DNA of 64,000 nt from Microbispora sp. H11081 (GTDB lineage Bacteria > Actinomycetota > Actinomycetes > Streptosporangiales > Streptosporangiaceae). Location of the stretch: positions 409,785-473,784 of the forward strand of contig NZ_JABBWV010000005.1 of the NCBI RefSeq assembly GCF_012999535.1. Direction: 5' to 3'. The notes beneath the pieces are model-generated. The model ran no database searches, was not told where the DNA came from, and saw only the letters and a program-made list of their open reading frames with translations. Of this stretch, positions 24,655 to 34,455 are shown piece after piece; within the stretch, counting starts at the first letter, position 1, and each line of letters begins with the position of its first letter. Made by a program: the position numbers and the translations under genes.

Positions 24655-24695
24655 GTTGCGCTATTAAGGCAACCCTGTTGCGCTATTAAGGCAAC
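24655..24695. promoter_or_regulatory. Twin operator between TetR and SDR genes
   Basis: GTTGCGCTATTAAGGCAAC occurs twice, at 24655-24673 and 24677-24695. The starts are exactly 22 bases apart, about two helical turns. Each copy is an imperfect palindrome with GTTGC/GCAAC arms. The location between divergent genes makes it the probable binding site of the TetR encoded at 24718. Confidence 0.75.
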
Positions 24696-24717
24696 GCGAG
24701 TGCGTTAGGCTGGAGCT

Positions 24718-25395
24718 GTGACCAGCCGGTTCCAGCGAGCACGCAGCCCCGAAGCCAAACGTGAGCGGGAAGAGGCGATCCTCGACGCCGCGACGCAACT
24801 CGCGGGAGAGCGCGGCGTCCGCGAGGTCACCCTCACGGACATCGCCGACGCCGTCGGCATGCACAAGTCCGCGATGCTCCGCTACTTCGAAACCCGTGAA
24901 GAGATCTACCTCCGCCTCACCGCACGAGGTTGGACCGAGTGGGTCGCCGCCCTGCGGGCGCAGCTCGACGATGTCGGCCGGCGGACGGCGGGCGCCCCCC
25001 GGGAACGCGTCCCCGCCGCGGCCCAGGCCCTGACTCGCTCCCTCGTCAGTCGGCCTCTGTTCTGCGACCTCCTCGCGCACGCCCCCCTCAACCTCGAACG
25101 CAACGTCTCCCTGGAGACCGTCCGCACCTTCAAACTCAGCGCACTCGCCCAGTCCGCGGCGGCCTCACGGGCCCTCGCCACCTGCCTCGGCCTGGAGGAA
25201 GCACAGGCCCGCAACGTCATCACCGCCGCCACAACCATGGCCGGCGCACTCCACCAGATCGCCGCCCCTCACACTCCCGCCCTTCGGCACCTCTACGCGT
25301 CCGACCCCGACCTCACTCACGCCCTGGTGGACGTCGAGCCCCGCCTCACCGACATCCTCACCGCCCTGATCACCGGATACCTCGCCACCTCGTGA
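24718..25395 (+). CDS. TetR family transcriptional regulator
   Basis: The 225-residue protein has an N-terminal TetR DNA-binding domain (EEAILDAATQLAGERG, then VTLTDIADAVGMHKSAMLRYF, residues about 18-62) and a helical ligand-binding C-terminus (about 80-220). It probably represses the divergent SDR operon through the twin site in the intergenic gap, and itself too. The GTG start is close behind GGAG. Inducing ligand is unknown. Confidence 0.9.
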   Translation: MTSRFQRARSPEAKREREEAILDAATQLAGERGVREVTLTDIADAVGMHKSAMLRYFETREEIYLRLTARGWTEWVAALRAQLDDVGRRTAGAPRERVPAAAQALTRSLVSRPLFCDLLAHAPLNLERNVSLETVRTFKLSALAQSAAASRALATCLGLEEAQARNVITAATTMAGALHQIAAPHTPALRHLYASDPDLTHALVDVEPRLTDILTALITGYLATS

Positions 25396-25408
25396 TCAGT
25401 GGGCGGTG

Positions 25409-25549
25409 GCTGACGCGTGCACGTACGAGTTGCATGCGGAGGCGTGCCCGTTTCTGGCCGGGTTGCGGAGCAAGGGCCGGTCGCCGAACACGGAGCGGGT
25501 TCACGTCGGCCGTCACCTTCTGCACCTGAACCACTGTGCCGAGCGCCGT
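25409..25549 (+). pseudogene. Fragment of a tyrosine recombinase N-terminal domain
   Basis: One frame reads CPFLAGLRSKGRSPNTERV, resembling the core-binding domain start of phage-type integrases (F-L-x-x-L-x-x-x-G-x-S-P-N-T). Nothing of the catalytic domain follows before frame and sequence change. The fragment fills part of the gap after the TetR gene. The evidence is a short motif only. Confidence 0.35.
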
Positions 25550-25579
25550 GCCGGTGCGGGCCCCAGGGCCCGCACCGGC
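25550..25579. terminator. Perfect 14-base inverted repeat
   Basis: GCCGGTGCGGGCCC and its exact complement are separated by CA. It could be a terminator for the TetR transcript, 155 bases downstream of its stop, or one end of a lost mobile element. Confidence 0.4.
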
Positions 25580-25677
25580 CACCAATCGTCTCGACGGCCT
25601 GTGCGAACGAGCCACGGATCGACTCGCGGACCGCGAGGCGCTTGATCCCGTGGCTGCGCCGACCATCCGGCACCGCC

Positions 25678-25700
25678 TTCTCTACCGACACGGTAGAGAA
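25678..25700. promoter_or_regulatory. Perfect 10-base inverted repeat behind the CNNM gene
   Basis: TTCTCTACCG, ACA, CGGTAGAGAA. It lies 15 bases past the stop of the minus-strand CNNM gene, so it may be its terminator. The CTACCG-n3-CGGTAG core also looks like a TetR-type operator. Confidence 0.4.
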
Positions 25701-25714
25701 GACACCACCCTCCG

Positions 25715-26715
25715 TCAGGCGGCGAGCAGCTCGCCGACCAGCGTCGTGAGATCGATCACACCGACCGGTGTGCCGTCGCCGTCGGTGACGAGCCCGAGCT
25801 GGGCGCGCGCCTCCTGCATCAGGGAGACGGCGTCGGAGATCGTGGTGCTCTTCGCCACACGGGGGACCGGGGTCGCCAGCTCGCCGGCCAGGCGGTCCGG
25901 CTGGAGCACCGCGTCGCGCACGTGGAGCACCCCGGCCACGTCGTCGGGGGTGACGACCAGCATGCGCAGGCTGCCGTCGCGCGCCGCCGTACGGCGCACG
26001 AGCGGCGCGTCGGCGTTCGCGGGCACCGAGGTCGCCTCGCCCACGGGCACCATCAGCCGTTCGACCGGCTGGGAGTGCACCCGTAGCGCGCGGGTGAGCA
26101 GGTCGTGCTCGTCGCGGTCGAGCATGCCCATCCGGCCGGACTCGGCGACCAGCATGGCGAGCTGACGGGGCGTGCGCGTGGTGGCCAGCTCGTCGCGTGG
26201 CCGTACGCCGGCCAGCCGCAGCGCGGCGTTGGTCATCCCGTTGAGCACGGCCAGGACCGGGCGGACGATCCAGGCGAAGCCGCGGAACGGCAGCGCCAGG
26301 CCCATGGCCGCCCGCTCGGGATGCGTGAGCGCGAGCGACTTGGGGGCCATCTCGCCCACGACCATGTGCAGGAACGTCACCAGGGCGAGCGCCACGACGA
26401 ACGCCACGGGCGTGCGCAGCGACTCGGGCAGCAGCGTGAGCACGGGCTCCATCAGGTGCTCGATGGAGGGCTCGGCGACCATGCCGAGGCCCAGGGAGGC
26501 CAGGGTGATGCCGAGCTGCGCCCCGGCGAGCATGAGCGACAGCTCGCGCCCGCCCCTGACCGCGGAGCGGGCCGCGATCTTGGCCAGCCGCCCGCCACCG
26601 GAGGCGATCTCCTCCAGCCGGTGCCTGCGGGCCGAGACGAAGGCGAACTCGGCCGCCACGAAGAACCCGTTGAGGACCAGCAGCACGATGCCGAGCAGGA
26701 CACCGGTGAGAGCAC

Positions 26716-26719
<4 letters not shown>
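25715..26719 (-). CDS. CNNM-domain membrane protein with CBS pair (hemolysin C-like)
   Basis: The 334-residue protein has an N-terminal DUF21/CNNM transmembrane domain (about residues 1-190, opening LTGVLLGIVLLVLNGFFVAAEFAFV, with GAQLGITLASLGLG and VVGEMAPKSLAL) and a cytoplasmic CBS pair (about 205-330). Family members act in magnesium and cobalt efflux or resistance. It lacks the CorC/HlyC C-terminal domain found in its upstream paralogue. Its ATG overlaps that gene's stop by four bases, so the two are one operon and possibly a heteromer. Confidence 0.9.
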
Positions 26720-28188
<1,469 letters not shown>

Positions 28189-28279
28189 AGTGCGCCCGCC
28201 ATGCGATCATGAGATCCCGTGCCTTGGCACGGGCGGGTACTCCAGGGGTCCGAAACGGACACGACGATCCTTTCTGCGT

Positions 28280-28293
28280 GGTGGTATACCACC
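28280..28293. promoter_or_regulatory. 14-base perfect palindrome between CNNM and LCP genes
   Basis: GGTGGTATACCACC is a perfect palindrome in the 255-base divergent gap. It could be a dimeric regulator site serving either gene. No adjacent regulator gene exists to suggest which protein binds it. Confidence 0.4.
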
Positions 28294-28443
28294 GTAACGG
28301 CTGGAATCTCTCCTGTGTTTCCCAACCGCCTTTACTAGCTGCTTAGAAGGCGTCTGGGTACCGTGAAGAAGGGGGCGCACCGGCAAAGACTTCGGCCGCT
28401 GCGGTCAAAGCAGGCGCAAAGACGCTTAAGGCTGGGGGTTCAG

Positions 28444-29679
28444 GTGGCCGACGACGACGAGGCGACCCGCGCGTACCGCCGTACGGCCCGGCCCGGTCCG
28501 GAGGCGCAGCCACGGGTGGCGGCTCCGGCCGCTCCGGCGGCGTCGGGCAGGGAGGACACGGTCCCCCGGGCCCGTTCCAAGGTGTACGGCAAGCCGCGTT
28601 CCGGCAGCGCGCCGATCCGCCCGCTGGGCGGGGGCGGGCGCGCGGCCGGGGTCACGGACGCCGCGCCGGACGGTGGCGGCGGCGGGCCGAGGGGTCGCGA
28701 CAGGGCCGTGCGCGGCGGTGGCCGCGGGCCGCGGCGGACCGGCAGGACCGTTCTGCGGGTCGTCGTGGTGCTGGTCGTGCTCCTGCTGGTGGCCGCCGTC
28801 GCCGGATATTTCTGGATCGGGTCCCGGCTGAAGCCGGTCGAGTCGCTCACCGACTACGACGGGCGGCCCGCCGAGACGCCGGGTCAGGACTGGCTGCTGG
28901 TCGGGTCCGACAGCCGGGCGGGGCTGACCGCGGCGCAGCGCAGGAAGCTCGCCACCGGCAAGGCCGTCGGCAAGCGCACCGACACGATGATGCTGCTGCA
29001 CATCCCCGAGAGCGGCCGGCCGACCCTGGTCAGCCTCCCCAGGGACTCGTACGTGCCGATCGAGGGGCACGGCAGCGGCAAGCTGAACGCGGCGTACGCC
29101 TTCGGCGGGCCGAAGCTCCTGACCAAGACGGTCGAGCGGGTGACCGGCATCCGGATCGACCACTACATGGAGATCGGTTTCGGCGGGTTCGTCGGCATCG
29201 TGGACGCGGTCGGCGGGGTCAACATCTGCGTCAAGCAGGACATCAAGGACCCGAAGGCCGGGATCAACCTGAAGAAGGGCTGCCAGGACATGGACGGCGG
29301 CACCGCGCTCGGCTACGTCCGCACCAGGGCCACCGGCGCCATCCCGGACTTCGAGCGCACCCAGCGGCAGCGTCAGTTCTTCTCCGCGGTCGTGCAGAAG
29401 GCCGCGAGCCCCGGCACGCTGATCAACCCGTTCACCTCGATCCCGCTGGCACTGAGCGCGGCGGACTCGGTCGCCGTCGACCCCGGCACGGGCCTGTTCG
29501 ACCTGCTGTCCGTCGGTCTCGCGATGCGCGAGGGGCCCGTCGCCACCGCCGTGCCGGTCGGCTCGCTGCCGACGATCGGCGGCCAGGCGGTGGTCAAGTG
29601 GGACACCCAGAAGGCGCTGCGCCTGTTCGACGCGCTCGCCGCCGACAAGCCGGTCCCCAAGGACGTGATCACCAAGTAG
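28444..29679 (+). CDS. LytR-CpsA-Psr (LCP) family cell-wall ligase
   Basis: The 411-residue protein has a long, basic, Arg/Gly/Pro-rich cytoplasmic head (about 110 residues), one membrane helix (VLRVVVVLVVLLLVAAVAGYFWIG) and an outer LCP domain. LCP signatures are KRTDTMMLLHIPESG, VSLPRDSYVPI, KLNAAYAFGGP and YVRTRATGAIPDFERTQRQR, with the conserved Arg and Asp residues that bind polyprenyl pyrophosphate. LCP enzymes attach glycopolymers to peptidoglycan. The GTG is preferred because GGGGG lies just upstream. A GTG at 28363 would add a 27-residue basic stretch. Confidence 0.9.
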   Translation: MADDDEATRAYRRTARPGPEAQPRVAAPAAPAASGREDTVPRARSKVYGKPRSGSAPIRPLGGGGRAAGVTDAAPDGGGGGPRGRDRAVRGGGRGPRRTGRTVLRVVVVLVVLLLVAAVAGYFWIGSRLKPVESLTDYDGRPAETPGQDWLLVGSDSRAGLTAAQRRKLATGKAVGKRTDTMMLLHIPESGRPTLVSLPRDSYVPIEGHGSGKLNAAYAFGGPKLLTKTVERVTGIRIDHYMEIGFGGFVGIVDAVGGVNICVKQDIKDPKAGINLKKGCQDMDGGTALGYVRTRATGAIPDFERTQRQRQFFSAVVQKAASPGTLINPFTSIPLALSAADSVAVDPGTGLFDLLSVGLAMREGPVATAVPVGSLPTIGGQAVVKWDTQKALRLFDALAADKPVPKDVITK

Positions 29680-29744
29680 CCGTGCGGGCGGCGCTCCCGG
29701 CCGGGGCTCGGCTCCCCGAGGCGGCCGGGTTCAGCGGCCGGGGC

Positions 29745-30407
29745 TCAGCTTCCCGCGGCGGCGGCGACCGCCGCGGCGGACGTGGCCGCGAGGACGGCGG
29801 CGTGCACGGACGCGATCGTCTTGCGGACCGCCTCGCCGGTCCACTGGCCCTGGGCGATCTCCTTGACCCGGTCCTTCGGCGCCTCGGGGAAGGCCTTGCG
29901 GTCGAGCTTGGCCGCGTGCATGACCGCGAACAGCACCGCGGTGCGCTCGTCGGGCTCGGCTCCCGCCAGCACGTTGTGGACGCGTTCGCGCACGTCCCGC
30001 TCGTGGCGCGGGTCGAGCTCCGGATAGCGCGTGGTGGGGAAGACGCCCAGGATCCGGTCGGCCTGCTCGCTCAGCACCCCGCGCGCGGCCAGGCGGGTCA
30101 GCAGCCGCTTGCGCAGCCCGCCGGCGCGCAGCTTGCCCACCCACCAGCTCGCGTCGCGCGGCCGGGTCTCCTCGGCGACCCGCTGGAGCGCACCGTCCAG
30201 GATCTCGTCGCCCAGCCGGGCGTCGTCCTCGACCCGCAGCTTCTTGCCGTCGAAGCCGACGCGGCCGCGTACGGCGAGCTCCGCGAGGAGGGCGCCAGCC
30301 ACGGCGCAGTCGAGCTCCACCGATCCGATGACGGGCTTGCCGGTGTCCTCGCGGTAGGCCAGCAGCAGCACTTCCTCGGCGATCATCAGTGTCACGTCGT
30401 CGAGCAT
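29745..30407 (-). CDS. GPP34 (GOLPH3-like) phosphoprotein
   Basis: The 220-residue protein matches the GPP34 family: TLMIAEEVLLLAYREDTGKP at the start, GALLAELAVRGRV, LRKRLLTRLAARGVL and RTAVLFAVMHAAKLDRKAF. In eukaryotes the fold binds phosphatidylinositol 4-phosphate at the Golgi; the role of the many actinobacterial copies is unknown, presumably membrane association. It ends with an Ala-rich tail. The ATG chosen has only a weak ribosome site. It diverges from tenA, whose start lies 31 bases away, so the promoters overlap. Confidence 0.88.
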   Translation of the reverse strand: MLDDVTLMIAEEVLLLAYREDTGKPVIGSVELDCAVAGALLAELAVRGRVGFDGKKLRVEDDARLGDEILDGALQRVAEETRPRDASWWVGKLRAGGLRKRLLTRLAARGVLSEQADRILGVFPTTRYPELDPRHERDVRERVHNVLAGAEPDERTAVLFAVMHAAKLDRKAFPEAPKDRVKEIAQGQWTGEAVRKTIASVHAAVLAATSAAAVAAAAGS

Positions 30408-30438
30408 AACCCGGTCATCCAGGCCAGAATGTGCCTTT

Positions 30439-31044
30439 ATGGGAATATCTGATGAGCTGCACGCCATCGGGCGGCCGATGCTGGATGCCCAGCTCGCGCA
30501 CCCGACCGTACGCGGCATCGCGGCGGGCGACCTGCCGGATCCGGTCTTCCGATCATGGCTTGAGCAGGACTACCTGTACCTGCTCGACTACGTCCGGGTA
30601 TTCAGCCGGCTGGCGTGGCAGGCTCCGGACGGCCACCTCGGCGACCTGGTCGACCTCGCGTACGCGACCTGGCACGACGAGCTGGACCTGCACCGGTCGC
30701 TGTCGGCCGGGTTCGGCGCCGACCTCGACGGCGCGGTGAAGGGCCCGGCCTGCGTGGCGTACACCTCGTTCCTGCTGGAGGCGGCGGGCGACTACGCGGA
30801 GGGCCTGGCCGCGTTGTACCCCTGCATGTGGGGTTACTCGACGCTCGGCCGGATCCTGGCCGAGAACCCGCCCGCCGAGCCCCGGTACAAGGCGTGGGTG
30901 GACACGTACGCCGACCCCGCGTTCGCCGCCCTCGCCGAGCGGATCGCCGTCATGATCGACGAGGCGGCTCCCGATCCCACGCGTGCCAAGGAGCTGTTCG
31001 TCCGGGGAATGGAACACGAGCTCGCGTTCTGGGACGTGCCCTGA
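30439..31044 (+). CDS. tenA: TenA family thiaminase II-like protein
   Basis: The 201-residue protein is an all-helical TenA: FRSWLEQDYLYLLDYVRVFSRL, ATWHDELDLHR, CVAYTSFLL, then ALYPCMWGYSTLG with the catalytic Cys near residue 129, and the C-terminal GMEHELAFW with the conserved Glu. TenA hydrolyses aminomethylpyrimidine from degraded thiamine to give HMP for salvage. A TPP riboswitch and a probable pyrimidine permease lie 1.4 kb downstream on the same strand, which supports that role. The glycosylase gene starts 22 bases after it. Confidence 0.88.
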   Translation: MGISDELHAIGRPMLDAQLAHPTVRGIAAGDLPDPVFRSWLEQDYLYLLDYVRVFSRLAWQAPDGHLGDLVDLAYATWHDELDLHRSLSAGFGADLDGAVKGPACVAYTSFLLEAAGDYAEGLAALYPCMWGYSTLGRILAENPPAEPRYKAWVDTYADPAFAALAERIAVMIDEAAPDPTRAKELFVRGMEHELAFWDVP

Positions 31045-31066
31045 CCCGCCGGGTTACTGTGAAGGC

Positions 31067-31945
31067 ATGCCGGAGCTGCCCGAGGTGGAGGCGCTCGCCG
31101 AGTTCCTCCGCGAGCACGCCGTCGGCCATGCCGTCGTCGGCGTCGACGTGACCGCCTTCCAGGCGCTGAAGACCGTCGACCCGCCCGTCACCGCGCTCGC
31201 CGGGCTGCTCGTCACCGGCGTGGCGCGGCACGGCAAGTTCCTCGATGTCGACTGCGACGGCCTGCACTTCGTCACCCATCTGGCCCGAGGCGGCTGGCTG
31301 CGCTGGCGCGACGACCTCACGGGTGCGCGGCCGGTGCGGCCCGGCAAGGGCCCGCTCGCGGTCCGCGTACGGCTGTCGCCCGGCGAGGACGGCCGCGCCC
31401 CCGGCTTCGAGCTGACCGAGGCGGGCACGCAGAAGCGCCTGGCGGTGTACGTGGTGCGCGATCCGCAGGACGTCCCCGGCATCGCCGGCCTCGGGCCCGA
31501 CCCGCTGGCGGCCGACTTCACGCCGGACGCGCTCAAGACGATCGTGGGCGGCAGCCGGACGCAGATCAAGGGCCTGCTGCGGGACCAGAAGGTGATCGCG
31601 GGCATCGGCAACGCCTACTCGGACGAGGTGCTGCACGTCGCGAGGATGTCGCCCTACAAGATCGCCGGGACGTTGACGGACACCCAGATCGCCGACCTGC
31701 ACGACGCGATCGTGAGCACGCTGCGCGACGCGGTCGGCCGGGCCAGAGGGCTGGCCGCCAAGGACCTCAAGTCGGAGAAGAAGTCGGGCCTGCGCGTGCA
31801 CGGCCGTACGGGCGAGGCGTGCGAGGTGTGCGGCGACACGATCAGGGAGGTGTCGTTCGCCGACTCGTCGCTGCAGTACTGCCCGACCTGCCAGACCGGC
31901 GGCAAGCCGCTGGCCGACCGCAGGCTGTCCCGTCTCCTGAAGTAG
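31067..31945 (+). CDS. Fpg/Nei family DNA glycosylase
   Basis: The 292-residue base-excision repair enzyme begins MPELPEVEAL, in which Pro1 (after Met removal) and Glu2 are catalytic. It has ARHGKFLDV, the helix-two-turn-helix around LLRDQKVIAGIGNAYSDE and a C-terminal zinc finger CEVCGDTIREVSF...CPTCQTGG. The family removes oxidised bases and nicks the AP site. The sequence differs from classical MutM in the middle and belongs to the second, Nei/MutM2-like actinobacterial branch; the preferred lesion cannot be deduced. GAAGGC precedes the ATG. It is probably co-transcribed with tenA. Confidence 0.92.
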   Translation: MPELPEVEALAEFLREHAVGHAVVGVDVTAFQALKTVDPPVTALAGLLVTGVARHGKFLDVDCDGLHFVTHLARGGWLRWRDDLTGARPVRPGKGPLAVRVRLSPGEDGRAPGFELTEAGTQKRLAVYVVRDPQDVPGIAGLGPDPLAADFTPDALKTIVGGSRTQIKGLLRDQKVIAGIGNAYSDEVLHVARMSPYKIAGTLTDTQIADLHDAIVSTLRDAVGRARGLAAKDLKSEKKSGLRVHGRTGEACEVCGDTIREVSFADSSLQYCPTCQTGGKPLADRRLSRLLK

Positions 31946-32019
31946 CGCCCGCGGATCACCGTGGGTCACAGCTTCCGGGGCGGGCACGGGCATCGGCGCG
32001 GGGCCGCCACAATGGGCGC

Positions 32020-32343
32020 ATGACATTGCCGGAAATCACCCCCGACGCCCTGCCCGACGACGCCTACCTGCTCGACGTCCGTGAGAACGAGGAGTGGGTG
32101 GCGGGCCACGCGCCCGGCGCCGTTCATATCCCGCTCGGCGAGTTGCAGGCGCGGGTGGAAGAGGTGCCGCACGACCGGCAGGTGTTCGTGGTCTGCCGCG
32201 TCGGCGGCCGTTCCGCGCACGCCGCGATGTGGCTCAACCACATCGGCAGGGACGCCGTCAACGTGGACGGCGGCATGCAGTCGTGGGCCGTCACCGGACG
32301 TCCGATGGTCAGCGAGACCGGCGAGACGCCCTACGTCGCGTAG
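32020..32343 (+). CDS. Single-domain rhodanese-like sulfurtransferase
   Basis: This 107-residue protein is one rhodanese domain: YLLDVRENEEW, GHAPGAVHIPLGEL, then VVCRVGGRS with the persulfide-carrying Cys59, and a final NVDGGMQSWAVTGRPM. It could deliver sulfur, for example to thiamine synthesis, but the loop alone does not identify a partner. It follows the glycosylase gene by 75 bases and is followed by the TPP riboswitch of the permease gene. Confidence 0.92.
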   Translation: MTLPEITPDALPDDAYLLDVRENEEWVAGHAPGAVHIPLGELQARVEEVPHDRQVFVVCRVGGRSAHAAMWLNHIGRDAVNVDGGMQSWAVTGRPMVSETGETPYVA

Positions 32344-32390
32344 GAAAATGGGAAAAGAAGTGTCATAATCCCCAAGACATCATCAATACC

Positions 32391-32482
32391 CGCGGGAGCT
32401 CGGGCGTGACCGGGCTGAGAGGGCGGATCGAAGTCGTGCCGCCGACCGCATGAACCTGTCCGGATAATGCCGGCGTAGGGAG
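32391..32482 (+). promoter_or_regulatory. TPP riboswitch (THI element)
   Basis: The conserved pieces occur in order: GGGAGCTCGGG, GGGCTGAGAGGG, CCGACCGCATGAACCTG, then CCGGATAATGCCGGCGTAGG with GGAG. These are the pyrimidine-sensing CTGAGA and the GAACCTG/CGTAGGGA pyrophosphate-sensing helices. The 3' end contains the ribosome site GGGAG of the permease, so thiamine pyrophosphate probably blocks translation initiation. Confidence 0.93.
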
Positions 32483-32488
32483 CGTGTG

Positions 32489-33829
32489 ATGACTTCTGCC
32501 GTCGTCGACGACGCGAAAGCGGAGGTTCCGCTCACCCTCGACGAGGAGGTCCCCAAGACCCTGGGGCTGCTCGACCAGGGGGCGTTCTGGGCCAACCTCG
32601 GGGTCAGCCTCCTCGGCTTCTCCGGGGCGCTGTTCCTGCTCGACCCGCTGGGCGGCAAGCCGCTCACGTTCACGGCGGCGGTGCTCGCCGCCATCGTCGG
32701 CAGCCTGCTGGGGACGGCCATGGTCGGCCTGGCCGCGATCCCCGGCGTACGCACAGGCCGGCCCGCGATGGTGCTGCTGCGCGGCCTGTTCGGGGCCAGG
32801 CTCTCGTACATCCCGACCGTGCTGAACATCGTGCAGATGCTCGGCTGGGGCGCCTTCGAGCTGTGGGTCATCGCCAGCGGCGCGCAGGCGCTGTTCGGCA
32901 CGGCGGTGCCGTACGCGGTGTGGGTGCTCGCGGCGGGGGCGCTGACCATCGGGCTGACGATCCGGCCGCTCGGCGCGCTGCGGCTGCTGCGCCGCTACGT
33001 CACCGTGGGCGTGGTGGTCGCGATGCTCTGGCTGTCGGTGGCCCTGTTCCGGCAGGGCCCGTCGGTGGGGGGCGGCTCCTGGGACGCCTTCGCCCCCGCC
33101 GTCGACTACGTGATCGCGCTCTCGGTGTCGTGGGTGCCGCTGGCCGCCGACTACGCCAGGCACTCGCGGTCGAGCGGCGCGGCGTTCACCGGCGTGGTGG
33201 GGGGATACACGATCGCCCAGGTGGCCTGCCTGGCGCTCGGTATCGCCGCGCTCGCCCTCGTCGGCAACGACCCCGACAAGGTGTGGGACCCGTTCGTGGC
33301 CGCGCCTCTCGGTGCGCTGTTCTTCGGCATCCTGGTGCTGCGCGAGGCCGACCAGTCGTTCGCGAACGTCTACTCGACGACCGTGTCGATCCAGAACCTC
33401 GCGCCGCGCTGGGACCGCCGGGCGATCTCGGTCGTGATCGGCGTGCTCACGATCCTGATCGCGCTGTTCGCCGACGTGAACTCGTACGGCGCGTTCCTGA
33501 GCGTGATCGGGGCGGTCTTCGTGCCGATGTTCGCCGTCCTGGTGGTCGACTACTTCCTGCTCGGCGGCGCCGCCGGGTGGAACACCGCCGAGGACGCGCC
33601 CTCCCGGTGGCTCATGGTCGTGCCGTGGGTCCTCGGCTTCGCGGCGTACTGGATCGTGACCTCGACCCCGACGGTCGGCTGGTGGGACGGGCTCTGGACC
33701 GACGTCCGCCTCGCGATCGGGTTCGTCCACCAGCCCTGGATGAACGCCGCGCTCGCCGCGTTCCTCGTCGCCGTGCTGGCGACCGTGGTGCTGTCCGTCC
33801 CGGCCCGCCGCCTGCGGTCCCGCCGCTGA
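32489..33829 (+). CDS. NCS1 family permease, probable thiamine-precursor (HMP) importer
   Basis: The 446-residue protein has about twelve membrane helices and the purine-cytosine permease pattern: an N-terminal amphipathic stretch, FWANLGVSLLGFSGALFL, and a loop VSWVPLAADYARHSRSSGAAF typical of CytX-like members. Control by a TPP riboswitch directly upstream makes hydroxymethylpyrimidine or another thiamine precursor the likely substrate, in line with the nearby tenA. GGGAG lies eight bases before the ATG; GTG three bases earlier is possible. It ends facing a TetR gene. Confidence 0.88.
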   Translation: MTSAVVDDAKAEVPLTLDEEVPKTLGLLDQGAFWANLGVSLLGFSGALFLLDPLGGKPLTFTAAVLAAIVGSLLGTAMVGLAAIPGVRTGRPAMVLLRGLFGARLSYIPTVLNIVQMLGWGAFELWVIASGAQALFGTAVPYAVWVLAAGALTIGLTIRPLGALRLLRRYVTVGVVVAMLWLSVALFRQGPSVGGGSWDAFAPAVDYVIALSVSWVPLAADYARHSRSSGAAFTGVVGGYTIAQVACLALGIAALALVGNDPDKVWDPFVAAPLGALFFGILVLREADQSFANVYSTTVSIQNLAPRWDRRAISVVIGVLTILIALFADVNSYGAFLSVIGAVFVPMFAVLVVDYFLLGGAAGWNTAEDAPSRWLMVVPWVLGFAAYWIVTSTPTVGWWDGLWTDVRLAIGFVHQPWMNAALAAFLVAVLATVVLSVPARRLRSRR

Positions 33830-33840
33830 AAGGGGCTCTT

Positions 33841-34431
33841 TTAGGAGGCCGTCGTGCCCGCGGTGCGTACGAACGGCTCCAGGAGGGCCCGCGCGGACTC
33901 CCAGGTGGTCTGCAGGTCCGTGCCGGACTCGATCAGCCGGGACCCGGCGAACACGATGGCGTTGATCATCTCGGCGGTCTCGGCCACCGCGGTGACGCCG
34001 AGGTGGTCGAGCGCCTGCACGAGCGGCTCCAGAAGCTGCCGGTGCATGGCGCGGCTCTGCTCGGCGACCGTCTCGTCCGGCGCGACCTCGGCGAGGACGG
34101 TGGCCAGCGCGTGCTCACCCTCGGCGATCAGCTCGAAGTTGGTGAGCACGTAGGCGAGCACGCGGTCGGCCGGGGTCGCGGCGGCGTCCATGGCGGCGGC
34201 GACCCCGGCGGACCAGCGGGGGAAGACGTCCTTGACCAGCGCGTTGAGCAGGTCCTCCGAGGACCGGAAGTACTGGTAGAGGCTGGGCCGGGCCAGCCCG
34301 GCGCGCGCCGCGACCAGGGTCAGCGTCGGCGGCTTGCCGGTCTCCGCGAGGATCTCCCTCGCGGCGTCGAGCAGAGCCCGGTGCTGGGCGGCCCGATGCT
34401 CGGCGACGGTCGACTCCCGAATGCGTGGCAA
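33841..34431 (-). CDS. TetR family regulator, third gene of an ABC exporter operon
   Basis: The 196-residue protein has a TetR DNA-binding domain (RALLDAAREILAETG, then LTLVAARAGLARPSLYQYFRSSEDLL, residues about 18-65) and a helical effector domain. It lies 24 bases behind the ABC ATPase gene on the same strand, so permease, ATPase and regulator form one transcript. The best operator candidate is the GTTGGTA inverted repeat upstream of the permease, implying that it represses its own operon. The ligand is unknown. Confidence 0.88.
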   Translation of the reverse strand: MPRIRESTVAEHRAAQHRALLDAAREILAETGKPPTLTLVAARAGLARPSLYQYFRSSEDLLNALVKDVFPRWSAGVAAAMDAAATPADRVLAYVLTNFELIAEGEHALATVLAEVAPDETVAEQSRAMHRQLLEPLVQALDHLGVTAVAETAEMINAIVFAGSRLIESGTDLQTTWESARALLEPFVRTAGTTAS

Positions 34432-34455
34432 GTGACCTCCTCCACCATGGTCCGA

